Assembly (NCBI GenBank): GCA_964493245.1
Contig: CAZBNB010000008.1
Location: 1-64,000 of the forward strand
From: CAZBNB01 sp964493245
Lineage (GTDB): Bacteria; Pseudomonadota; Gammaproteobacteria; Legionellales; Legionellaceae
Reading direction: 5' to 3'
Length of the DNA stretch: 64,000 nt
The translations under genes were made by a program, and so were the position numbers. The notes under the pieces were generated by a model. It had not been told where the DNA came from and ran no database searches. It saw only the letters and a program-made list of their open reading frames with translations. Position 1 is the stretch's first letter; each line of letters starts with the position of its first letter. This document shows positions 8,046 through 15,789 of the stretch, one piece after another.

Positions 8046-8216
8046 AGGGCAAACGCATCTAATCATGTGATATAAAATCACTTTGTCTACGTTCCGCGCT
8101 TTATGCGCGGAATCCAGATTACGATCTTGATTAAGATTGTATGGATCAAGGCATAAAGCGCAGGACGTAGCCCCCAAAGCCGTGATTTGTGCTCAAAAAT
8201 TAGATGCGTTTACCCT
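8046..8216. repeat. Family D palindromic element with a nested small palindrome
   Basis: The 18-bp ends AGGGCAAACGCATCTAAT and ATTAGATGCGTTTACCCT match as inverted repeats with one mismatch. Further inverted blocks lie inside (GTGAT...AAATCAC; CTACG/CGTAG). The centre contains TTCCGCGCTTTATGCGCGGAA, also seen without the outer arms at 35386-35404, so one repeat may have inserted in another. It ends 76 bp before udk. Confidence 0.72.
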
Positions 8217-8292
8217 GAAAATAAGCCCTAAACAGTTGAAAAAATTGTTAAAAAGCGTTAATATTTGTGCATCGAAATAGCACCGGTATAAC

Positions 8293-8919
8293 ATGGCAAA
8301 GCAAGTGATTATTATTGGTATTGCAGGACCTTCAGCGTCAGGCAAGAGTTTGTTGGCAAATACCATTGTAAAAGAACTGGGTTCGGATCAAGTGGTTGTT
8401 ATTTCTGAAGACGCCTACTACAAAGACAACGGACATCTGCCTTTCTCTGAACGTGAAAAAATCAATTATGATCATCCAGACTCCTTCGATCATGGATTGT
8501 TATGCGAGCATCTAAATACCTTACAACAAGGTATCGCCGTTGATATTCCTATTTATTCCCACTCTGACCACCTACGCTTGCCAGAAACACGCCATATTGG
8601 GCGACATACCATTGTGGTACTCGAAGGTATTTTATTATTCAGTGAAAAAATATTACGTGAGCTAATGGACATCCGTATTTTCATGTCCACACCGCTTGAT
8701 ATTTGCCTCACACGTCGATTGATGCGCGATGTTGTCGATCGCCAACGTTCTTTTGAATCGGTGCTTTATCAATACGAAGCCACCGTTCGCCCTATGTATC
8801 TACAATTCATTGAACCCTCTAGCCGCTACGCTGACCTCATCGTTCCGCGAGGCGGAGAAAATCGCATTGCCATTGATATGATCAAAGCAAAAATGCGAGA
8901 GCTCTTATCCGATTCATAA
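8293..8919 (+). CDS. udk: Uridine kinase
   Basis: Udk phosphorylates uridine and cytidine in pyrimidine salvage. The 208-residue product has the P-loop GPSASGKS near the N terminus, the SEDAYYKD substrate-binding segment, the NYDHPDSFD motif and the TRRLMRDVVDR lid helix typical of the family. The length is normal. It stands 62 bp upstream of fabI on the same strand; the gap contains a short inverted repeat (CATGACGATATCGTTATG), so co-transcription is uncertain. Confidence 0.92.
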   Translation: MAKQVIIIGIAGPSASGKSLLANTIVKELGSDQVVVISEDAYYKDNGHLPFSEREKINYDHPDSFDHGLLCEHLNTLQQGIAVDIPIYSHSDHLRLPETRHIGRHTIVVLEGILLFSEKILRELMDIRIFMSTPLDICLTRRLMRDVVDRQRSFESVLYQYEATVRPMYLQFIEPSSRYADLIVPRGGENRIAIDMIKAKMRELLSDS

Positions 8920-8981
8920 CATCTCCGCTCATGACGATATCGTTATGCCATGAGCCTCAATAACAGACGAGGAGACATCCC

Positions 8982-9773
8982 ATGGGATTTTTAACCGGAA
9001 AAAAAGCCTTGATTGTTGGGCTTGCCAGTAATCGTTCGATTGCTTATGGTATCGCAAAAGCATTTCATGAGCAGGGCGCTGAGCTTGCTTTTACCTATCA
9101 AAACGACAAATTAAAACAACGTGTCGAATCGATGGCGGCTGAATTTAACAGCACCTTAACGTACCCCTGTGATGTGGCCAGTGATGATGATATTCGTCAA
9201 GTGTTTGCTGAATTAGGCAAAAGCTGGAATAAACTCGATGTATTGGTTCACTCAGTAGCCTTTGCCCCAGCAGATCAAATCGCTGGTGATTATATTGAAA
9301 ACGCCACGCGTGAAGGATTTCAAATTGCACATGATATCAGTGCGTACAGCTTGGTTGCTTTATCAAAAGCAGCTTTACCACTGATGCAGGAGACACAAGG
9401 CTCGATCATCACATTAAGTTACTATGGCGCTGAAAAAGCAGTCCCTAATTACAATGTCATGGGGATCGCCAAAGCCAGTTTAGAAGCAGCCGTCCGTTAT
9501 TTAGCTGCCAGCTTAGGCTCTCGCGGGTTACGCGTCAACGCCATTTCTGCAGGCCCCATCCGCACGCTTGCAGCCGCTGGTATCAAAGACTTTCGCAAAT
9601 TGCAAAGTGCATATGCCGATGTGACACCATTAAAGCGCAATATTACAGCCGCAGAAGTTGGCAATACAGCTGCATTTTTGTGTTCTGATTTGGCTTCTGG
9701 TATTACAGGTGAAGTGGTCCATGTAGACGCAGGGTATCACGCTGTGACCATGAGTGGTATGGCGGAGGAATAA
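8982..9773 (+). CDS. fabI: Enoyl-[acyl-carrier-protein] reductase (NADH)
   Basis: FabI reduces the enoyl-ACP double bond in the last step of each fatty-acid elongation cycle. The 263-residue protein shows the FabI-specific Rossmann start (GLASNRSIAYGIA), the Y-x6-Y-x6-K pattern in YYGAEKAVPNYNVMGIAKAS and the TPLKRN segment before the substrate loop. GAGGAGA lies 7 bases upstream of the ATG. The product is soluble and the target of triclosan and isoniazid-like inhibitors in other bacteria. Confidence 0.96.
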   Translation: MGFLTGKKALIVGLASNRSIAYGIAKAFHEQGAELAFTYQNDKLKQRVESMAAEFNSTLTYPCDVASDDDIRQVFAELGKSWNKLDVLVHSVAFAPADQIAGDYIENATREGFQIAHDISAYSLVALSKAALPLMQETQGSIITLSYYGAEKAVPNYNVMGIAKASLEAAVRYLAASLGSRGLRVNAISAGPIRTLAAAGIKDFRKLQSAYADVTPLKRNITAAEVGNTAAFLCSDLASGITGEVVHVDAGYHAVTMSGMAEE

Positions 9774-9775
9774 CT

Positions 9776-10020
9776 GTTCTCCGAGGTTCAAAAGAGCGAG
9801 GCTGTGAACGCTCAATGGCGTCAATTTAAGACGCCCAATCTCGTAGAGATGGATTATCTAGAAAGAACTGGGTAAAAAAACTGAGAAGTTCTTTGGGAGA
9901 CGTTATTGCGTAAGCAATCCTGGTTCTGTGTACTGTACTTTGGCTTGCTTCGCGATGCTCGCAAAGACATTTTTTCCTTAATGTTGACGCCATTGTGTGA
10001 ACGCTTACATGCTTGATGAT
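9776..10020. repeat. Family G dispersed repeat (palindromic) after fabI
   Basis: The region starts with the dispersed unit TTCTCCGAGGTTCAAAAGAG. It has inverted flanks TGAACGCTCAATGGCGTCAA and TTGACGCCATTGTGTGAACG around 9800-10012. The related element at 56519-56710 has the same flanks with a different middle. No gene is seen here. Confidence 0.65.
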
Positions 10021-10041
10021 TTGTTGAATTGAATGTTTTTT

Positions 10042-10071
10042 TGAGACGGATCCTTAAAAGATCCGTCTCAT
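10042..10071 (+). terminator. Hairpin terminator
   Basis: The stem GAGACGGATC / GATCCGTCTC has a 7-base loop and is followed by ATTTTGTTC, which fits a plus-strand (fabI-direction) terminator. It lies just beyond the 3' end of the convergent gene at 10077-11012. Confidence 0.6.
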
Positions 10072-10076
10072 TTTGT

Positions 10077-11012
10077 TCAGATTTTCGCAGGCTGTCTATT
10101 TTTATACTCGTTTTCCACATCCTCTTTGACTGTATTCGTAGTATGGAGCGTTTCTCCGTCTTTGATTGTGTTCTGATCCGATGTCTCAAAAAAGCACTGT
10201 CTTGTCGCTGTCAAACGCTGATGAAGGTCCTTTCGCTTGAATGTTGTTGGAACATTTGACGGTGCAGTTGTTTTTACGGTTATTTCATCATCAATTTTAT
10301 AAGAATGTGTTCTTTTTGATAAAGTAAAATTCTCATTTTTATTTGTCCCAAGTGCCTCAGCAAGGTCTTTGACTTCTTGTTTTAAATTCTTTTTAAAGGT
10401 CAATGCAGAGAGACTGGTAGCCATCATCACAAATAAAGAAGCTAAGGCGACGATAGCAAAAATCACAACAGCCAGATGATGGAGTAGCACAACACCTGTA
10501 ATCAGCCCAGCTGCACTGGCAAATAACGCCATTGTAAGGATTGCAATATCACGGGTTTGTTGATTTTGAATCCTTTTCAATTCAGCTTGGATTTCAACAT
10601 CGCCAAATCGGGCTTTAATGCTATCAATCTTATGATCTATAGAAAAACTGTTTTCTTTTAAAATACCCTGAATGACTAGATCATCAAGAATAGCTTGATA
10701 AGTACTTTTTCCTAAAAAACGCGTGAGACCTGGCCAAATTGCTTGTTGAGAAGGGGTATCTAATAACGTGATGATGGCTTGAACTTGACTACATTCTTCA
10801 TGGTATAAATCAAGCACAGCAACATCACTCCAAACCTGTGTGCTGTTTTTTGATGGGGTAGGCTGTTTATTCTGTTCTTTTGCTTCTACGTGCAAAGCCA
10901 TGTTTTTTTCTGCTAAAGCGTGTAAATATTGCTGACGGGTGTTATCGATCGCTGACAAATAATTTTTAAGTTGTTCTTTAAAAATTGCTAAATCGTTGCG
11001 TTGATCAGACAT
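10077..11012 (-). CDS. Hypothetical protein with central hydrophobic hairpin
   Basis: No family is recognised. The 311 residues have a helical, charged N-terminal half with likely coiled-coil stretches (EQLKNYLSAIDNTRQQYLHAL), then two adjacent membrane segments around residues 155-205 (ILTMALFASAAGLITGVVLL and VVIFAIVALASLFVMMATSL), then a polar C-terminal tail. There is no signal peptide. This layout, soluble arms around a membrane hairpin, also appears in the genes at 14813 and 24529 and in the C terminus of the 21881 gene, and is common among Legionellales effectors that insert into host membranes. That role is inference only. Confidence 0.7.
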   Translation of the reverse strand: MSDQRNDLAIFKEQLKNYLSAIDNTRQQYLHALAEKNMALHVEAKEQNKQPTPSKNSTQVWSDVAVLDLYHEECSQVQAIITLLDTPSQQAIWPGLTRFLGKSTYQAILDDLVIQGILKENSFSIDHKIDSIKARFGDVEIQAELKRIQNQQTRDIAILTMALFASAAGLITGVVLLHHLAVVIFAIVALASLFVMMATSLSALTFKKNLKQEVKDLAEALGTNKNENFTLSKRTHSYKIDDEITVKTTAPSNVPTTFKRKDLHQRLTATRQCFFETSDQNTIKDGETLHTTNTVKEDVENEYKNRQPAKI

Positions 11013-11084
11013 AATGACTCCAAATTATAAAAACGAGCCAATTGTATTATATTTTTTACATCAAGGTCAAATTGTTTTCAAAGG

Positions 11085-11208
11085 TGAGGTTTGCGCAAAA
11101 CATCGAGGTCGAGGCGAGTTGTATTTTTAATAAGGGCGTTTATATGAATAAATGATTGAGTTAAAAAATAAAATCCAACGAATAAATCGATGTTTTGCGT
11201 AAGTCCTG
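11085..11208 (+). repeat. Family A MITE, diverged copy
   Basis: The A arm (CATCGAGGTCGAGGCGAG) is on the left and the B arm on the right, ending TGCGTAAGTCCTG. The left terminus has decayed (AGGTTTGCGCAAAA). It lies between the 10077-11012 gene and asd, 86 bp before the asd start. Confidence 0.82.
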
Positions 11209-11294
11209 AAAAAAATAAGATGTCGATGCCACCGCCATTTTGTGTGTTACAATCAAAAATATCTGTGCTGAGTAAACAAAGGAAAACAATCACC

Positions 11295-12320
11295 ATGAGT
11301 AGAAAACTAAATATTGCCGTGGTCGGTGCTACGGGAGCGGTCGGAGAAGTGATGTTGACGGTGTTGCAAGAGCGTCAATTTCCTATTAATCATTTATATC
11401 TCTTAGCCAGCGAGCGATCCGTTGGTAAAACGCTAGAATTTGCTAGAAAAACGTATGATGTCATGGATTTAGAGACCTTTGATTTTCGTGATGTAGATAT
11501 TGCTTTGTTTTCAGCTGGAGGGTCTGTGTCTGAAGTGCATGCTTCACGCGCAGCGGCTGAAGGGTGTGTGGTTATTGATAACACCTCTTGTTTTCGTTAT
11601 CAAGACGATATCCCTTTGGTTGTGCCAGAAGTTAATCCACACCGTATCGCTGATTATACCCATCGCAACATCATTGCTAACCCTAACTGCTCAACCATTC
11701 AAATGGTCGTGGCTTTAAAACCATTGCATGATGCTGTAGGCATATCGCGTATTAACGTAGCCACCTATCAGGCTGTTTCTGGTACAGGCAAAAAAGCCAT
11801 ACAAGAACTGATTCATCAATTAGGTGAGTTGTTAAATGGTCGCCCTGTGAAAAAATCGCAAGTATATCCACAACAAATCGCGTTTAATGTGTTACCACAC
11901 ATTGATGTCTTTCAAGAAAATGGTTATACCCGTGAAGAAATGAAAATGGTTTGGGAAACCCATAAAATTTTTGAAGACGACAGTATTTTAGTTAACCCAA
12001 CAACGGTACGTGTGCCTGTTCTCTATGGCCATTCTGAAGCTGTGCATGTCGAGCTGAAAGCACCTTTAAGTGCGGAAGAAGCGCGGCGTTTATTGAAAAA
12101 AGCACCGGGTGTAAAAGTGGTTGACGACCCCAAAACTCTCAAATATCCTACCGCGTTACAGCATGCAGTCGGGCATGATGAGGTATTTGTAGGACGTATT
12201 CGTCAAGATATTTCCCATCCCTGTGGTTTAAACCTGTGGGTGGTTGCAGACAACAGTCGTAAAGGGGCGGCAACCAATGCTATTCAAATAGCGGAAATTT
12301 TGCATCGTGACTACTTATAG
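11295..12320 (+). CDS. asd: Aspartate-semialdehyde dehydrogenase
   Basis: Asd reduces beta-aspartyl phosphate to aspartate semialdehyde, the branch point for lysine, diaminopimelate, threonine and methionine. The 341-residue product has the NADP motif VVGATGAVG, the catalytic cysteine in NPNCSTIQMV, the Q-containing YQAVSGTGKKA segment and the histidine region GHSEAVHVEL. The start at 11295 fits the family N terminus and has AAAGGAAAA upstream. The gene begins shortly after a MITE that may separate it from its upstream neighbour. Confidence 0.95.
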   Translation: MSRKLNIAVVGATGAVGEVMLTVLQERQFPINHLYLLASERSVGKTLEFARKTYDVMDLETFDFRDVDIALFSAGGSVSEVHASRAAAEGCVVIDNTSCFRYQDDIPLVVPEVNPHRIADYTHRNIIANPNCSTIQMVVALKPLHDAVGISRINVATYQAVSGTGKKAIQELIHQLGELLNGRPVKKSQVYPQQIAFNVLPHIDVFQENGYTREEMKMVWETHKIFEDDSILVNPTTVRVPVLYGHSEAVHVELKAPLSAEEARRLLKKAPGVKVVDDPKTLKYPTALQHAVGHDEVFVGRIRQDISHPCGLNLWVVADNSRKGAATNAIQIAEILHRDYL

Positions 12321-12334
12321 CGCATAATTTATTT

Positions 12335-13069
12335 ATGAAGACACAAATAGTAAAGCCAGCCACCGGTGCTGGCCACATGACATGGGTGTTACCGAATCCC
12401 GTATGGAATGCGTTGGTTTTAGGCTCGCGATCGGTAGTACACGTCTATACGCTCTGCAATCACAGTAGCAAACCGGTGACGATTCAATCGGTTAATTTAG
12501 TGCGTGGTGATGACAGCCGCTTAAATGTAATTGGCGGCACTTGTGTGTCTGGGTTGGTGTTGGCCCCTAACGCTACGTGTACCATTGATGTAGAAGCAAC
12601 ACCAAGGGCATTAGGAGCCGTTAAGCAAGCTTTGTGCGTTTATCACTCGGCAGATGCATCACCCTTATGGATTGAAATCGCCTTTGCGGTGGTTCGTCGA
12701 GCCAGTACGAAACGCTCCACATCTATTTTGGCTGAAGATACCAAATCCATGGAGCGACAGCGCCGCTTAAGAGAGCAGGAGGGGCACCGTCGTTATGCCC
12801 GCGTGAATGCACGTGAACATCCAGATGCTTCGTCTACACAGCCTGGTGTCGCCGCAGAAGGAGCAATGCAAAATAATATTTTGCAAAATCCATGGCTGAA
12901 TTCACAGCGTTTTGACGGTATCGACTCAAATTTAAATCCAGAGCCGCCTTTAAACAGCGAAGCGCGGCGTGAGTTTGATAATCAACGCCGCGATCAAGAA
13001 ATGGAAAAGCAATTGCGCCTAGGCAATATGCCTAAATTTAAATCGGCGCCTAAACCACAGGGATTTTAA
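12335..13069 (+). CDS. Ig-like (ASH/choice-of-anchor type) domain protein upstream of an ankyrin protein
   Basis: This 244-residue protein is not assigned to a named family. Residues about 20-125 look like an Ig-like beta sandwich of the ASPM-SPD-2-Hydin type: YTLCNHSSKPVTIQSVNL, a GTCVSGLVLAPNATCTIDV segment with the usual L.P...C.I.V pattern, then a short final strand block. The C-terminal half is Arg/Gln/Asn-rich and probably disordered. There is no signal peptide. It ends 3 bp before the ankyrin gene on the same strand, so the two are almost certainly co-expressed and may work together. No clear ribosome site precedes the ATG; an in-frame ATG at 12377 is an alternative. Confidence 0.65.
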   Translation: MKTQIVKPATGAGHMTWVLPNPVWNALVLGSRSVVHVYTLCNHSSKPVTIQSVNLVRGDDSRLNVIGGTCVSGLVLAPNATCTIDVEATPRALGAVKQALCVYHSADASPLWIEIAFAVVRRASTKRSTSILAEDTKSMERQRRLREQEGHRRYARVNAREHPDASSTQPGVAAEGAMQNNILQNPWLNSQRFDGIDSNLNPEPPLNSEARREFDNQRRDQEMEKQLRLGNMPKFKSAPKPQGF

Positions 13070-13072
13070 TCC

Positions 13073-14503
13073 ATGACACTTGCTAATGACATTATCAGCT
13101 GTCGTGTTCCGGATTTAGCGTATTACTTACGTGAAGGTGAGTCATTGGACGATATCGATGAGTATGGTTTTACTCCCCTTATTGAATCAGCGATCACACG
13201 ACAAATACATATTGCTAAATTATTAATCAATGAAGGCGTTGATATTAATAAACCTGATGTAACGGGTAGAACAGCCCTCCATTGGGCGGTAGACAATGCT
13301 GATTTAGAATTGATTCGTCTTCTTTTGGCCAATGGTGCTAACCCCAATGCGTATACACGCGCCGGTTTATCGATCTTGGTTTACCCTATTCTACGTGCAC
13401 AAAATGAAATCAAACACATGTTGTACCAACATCATGCTAAGCTTGATTTTGCTCAAGACTTTATTTATGCCAAGCTTTTGGGGCATCGTTTTGAATTGCA
13501 AGGCGATGTTGATATTGTCAATGCAGAAGGCGAATTTATCGAGCTTGATTACGAGGGGTTTATTTTAGAGTTTACAGTCGCTGTTGTTTCTGACTCACTG
13601 AGACGCTTTACCAGCAGTTATTCAACGCGTCATTTTCGGCATCAGTTTCCTTATCTTTATACCATCATGGATGCTTTAACGGTTGCGGATGAGCTCTTAC
13701 AGTTACAACACCATGTCAGTTTAACGGAAAAGCACTTAAAACGTTTGGCTGCCATCATACGCTCGCCGATGTTGATTTTACCGGCAGCCAGTCAAGGGCA
13801 CGCTTTGTGTTTTGTGCGTTATGAAGATTGGTGGGTTAAGATTGATCGCGGCGAAAACAGTTTGCATGAGGGCAGTGTGAATATTTATCGCATTACTCGC
13901 CCACAAGCCTTTAATGTGGCTTTTTTACGAGACTTTTTATACACCAAACAGCCTAGGCGTTTTTTTCATACCGATATTAATCAAAAATTAGGATTGATGC
14001 CGGCGTTACAATTACCGATTAGTTCGCAAATCACCGGAAATTGCTCTTGGGCGAATGTACAAGCCGTGATTCCAGCCGCTTATGCTTTACAACAATTAGC
14101 CTCGAATAACCAAAGCTCTTTTCACAGTGATGAGGCTATGACGTTATATGAAACATGGGTGGAGTGGGATAAAGACCGTGCTTTGGACGAGTGTATTCAG
14201 CGCTTTTACAGTGCCAGCTCTGCGCGTAAGGTAAGTTTGGCCTCTATGTTGGGAGCCGTGTTGTTTCAGGTATGCGATGAGCAAAATACATTGCACATTG
14301 CTCGTGCTGAAAAAATCCTCACGATTTTAACTTTGCCTGAGTGTTATTATGTCTTGCAATCTTATCTAGACGAGTATTGTATCAAACGCCTAACTCGCAA
14401 AGGCAATAATCTTTTAAAATTATTAGACGATTGCGGGATTGACGCCAATATTGGTATCAATCCCATTGCCACAGGATTAGATGATGCTTTGCCAGAAAAG
14501 TAA
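13073..14503 (+). CDS. Ankyrin-repeat protein with cysteine-protease-like C-terminal half (AnkH/LegA3-like)
   Basis: In this 476-residue protein, residues 1-125 contain three to four ankyrin repeats (EYGFTPLIESAITRQIHIAK, TGRTALHWAVDNADLELIRL). A second domain carries an ordered H-D-Q-C set: H243 (SQGHALCF), D258 (WWVKIDRGENS), Q319 and C324 (ISSQITGNCSWANVQ), the pattern of CE-clan cysteine proteases. From memory, the size and architecture match the Legionella core effector AnkH (LegA3), which has ankyrin repeats and a protease-like domain; this homology is not verified here. There is no signal peptide, as expected for a type IV substrate. It is coupled to the Ig-like gene upstream. Confidence 0.75.
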   Translation: MTLANDIISCRVPDLAYYLREGESLDDIDEYGFTPLIESAITRQIHIAKLLINEGVDINKPDVTGRTALHWAVDNADLELIRLLLANGANPNAYTRAGLSILVYPILRAQNEIKHMLYQHHAKLDFAQDFIYAKLLGHRFELQGDVDIVNAEGEFIELDYEGFILEFTVAVVSDSLRRFTSSYSTRHFRHQFPYLYTIMDALTVADELLQLQHHVSLTEKHLKRLAAIIRSPMLILPAASQGHALCFVRYEDWWVKIDRGENSLHEGSVNIYRITRPQAFNVAFLRDFLYTKQPRRFFHTDINQKLGLMPALQLPISSQITGNCSWANVQAVIPAAYALQQLASNNQSSFHSDEAMTLYETWVEWDKDRALDECIQRFYSASSARKVSLASMLGAVLFQVCDEQNTLHIARAEKILTILTLPECYYVLQSYLDEYCIKRLTRKGNNLLKLLDDCGIDANIGINPIATGLDDALPEK

Positions 14504-14514
14504 ATGGTCAATGT

Positions 14515-14620
14515 TCACTCTGCACTCAAATCTGACCGTTCTCCGATATTCAAGAGCGAGACCATGAACGGTTACAAAGTTTGTCACTGTGAGTATCAGG
14601 AAGCGGGCTAGGGTTCCCAT
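14515..14620 (+). repeat. Dispersed repeat unit (GTTCACTC...CCGATATTCAAGAGCGAG)
   Basis: This is a copy of a unit that recurs in the window: a GTTCACTC...CAAATCTGACCG part followed by TTCTCCGATATTCAAGAGCG and ATGAACG. The rest of 14504-14758 has nothing else recognised. Confidence 0.6.
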
Positions 14621-14758
14621 GCACTGAATCGCGTCCCTCTTTGGGTCGCAACAACGATGGATTAAAGAAGCTTTTAGCCTGTGATTGGTAGCTGCGGTAG
14701 ATTAAAGGCTGTCAACAGCCGTCAACAAACTCTAATTATTAGAAAAGATATTTCCTGT

Positions 14759-14796
14759 AAAAAAATCGCTTTTGCTTGACGCAAAAGCGATTTTTT
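14759..14796. terminator. Strong bidirectional terminator
   Basis: AAAAAATCGCTTTTGC, a TTGAC loop and GCAAAAGCGATTTTTT form a perfect 16-bp stem with A and T tracts on both sides. It serves the convergent ankyrin gene and the gene at 14813-15433. Confidence 0.9.
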
Positions 14797-14812
14797 CGAT
14801 AGATAACTAGAC

Positions 14813-15433
14813 TTAAATATTCATACCTTTGTTAATAGCAGTATCAGCTTGCTCATCTGTTTGATTAGCATTATTTGCTTTATTAGCATCTGTTTGTGCA
14901 ACAACTGCCAATTTTTCTTGCGCTAAACCATTATTTTGCTTAGCTTGTCTACCAGCAAAGAATGATTGTGCTAAGAAGATGGTTGATGCCGTTGCAACAA
15001 CGACTGCAGCAGGGAAAACAGCTTTGAGTGCCAATGCGCCTAAACCGGCAATAATACCAGAAAGAGCTAAAGGCATTGAAGCAGGGTTAATCAACAGGGC
15101 GGCGATTGTCAAAGCAGCAGCAGCGATGAGTACAGTTAAAAGAACACGCCACATGATAGTTCTGAAAGCAGCCGACTGAACGTAGTGAGTGAATTTTGAC
15201 CAGCTAGAAGTATTGTCTGTATCACCAGTGACTGAATTCAGATCGTCTTTTTTTGCTTTAGAAAAACTAAACTTTGGCATAGTTAGAAAGGGTTTTTTCT
15301 CAACAGCAGGCGCTGCAGCGTTCGATGTTTGTTCTTTTTGATTTTTTTTCATCGTGAAATCTGACAGAGTGGGCCATTTTTTGGTTTCGGGTTGTTTTGC
15401 TGGTTGTTTGGTATCTGGTTTGTTAGCGGACAT
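14813..15433 (-). CDS. Hypothetical protein with hydrophobic hairpin
   Basis: No family is recognised. The 206 residues have a Lys/Pro/Gln-rich N-terminal 85 residues, then about 75 strongly hydrophobic residues with two to three membrane segments (VLLTVLIAAAALTIAALLI, MPLALSGIIAGLGALALKA, FPAAVVVATASTIFLA), then a Gln/Asn-rich polar tail. There is no signal peptide. The composition resembles the C-terminal region of the 21881-24140 gene (IIAGLGALALKAVFP versus IIGAGLTAGLIAGLC). It is a possible host-membrane effector, by inference only. Confidence 0.7.
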   Translation of the reverse strand: MSANKPDTKQPAKQPETKKWPTLSDFTMKKNQKEQTSNAAAPAVEKKPFLTMPKFSFSKAKKDDLNSVTGDTDNTSSWSKFTHYVQSAAFRTIMWRVLLTVLIAAAALTIAALLINPASMPLALSGIIAGLGALALKAVFPAAVVVATASTIFLAQSFFAGRQAKQNNGLAQEKLAVVAQTDANKANNANQTDEQADTAINKGMNI

Positions 15434-15789
15434 TTATTTCTCCAGTTAATTAAAAGCATAAGCGCAATTTTGCACTAGTCGAAAACTTAGTGCGGTGTAT
15501 TTACAACTAATAAACAAACAATATAACGTGCTCAAAACAAAGAAAGAAATAATCAATTTATATTCTTTATTATCATTGTTTAAAATACGATTGATATCGT
15601 TATGTATTCTTTGAAAAGGAACTGATAGATATTTGAAAGAAAATGGTATTGATTGCCATGAGTGTGGGACAAAGTGCAACAAAATCCATTGAAAAAATAG
15701 GTAAGCGCTGGTCATAAGAAACACAGTGATTTTAGCTTGCGGGCATTCTAATCGATTTAAATAAAAGATACAACCGTTGTTGTTGCCTT
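15434..15789. other. 356-bp intergenic region with no supported gene
   Basis: It is AT-rich. A 92-codon frame on the minus strand starts at GTG without a ribosome site and is not accepted. No repeat family seen elsewhere in the window is obvious here. Confidence 0.5.

Noticed and set aside
15446..15724. 92-codon frame on the minus strand with hydrophobic stretches
   Set aside because: It starts at GTG with no ribosome site and has AT-rich, random-looking composition and no recognisable family. The region is treated as intergenic.
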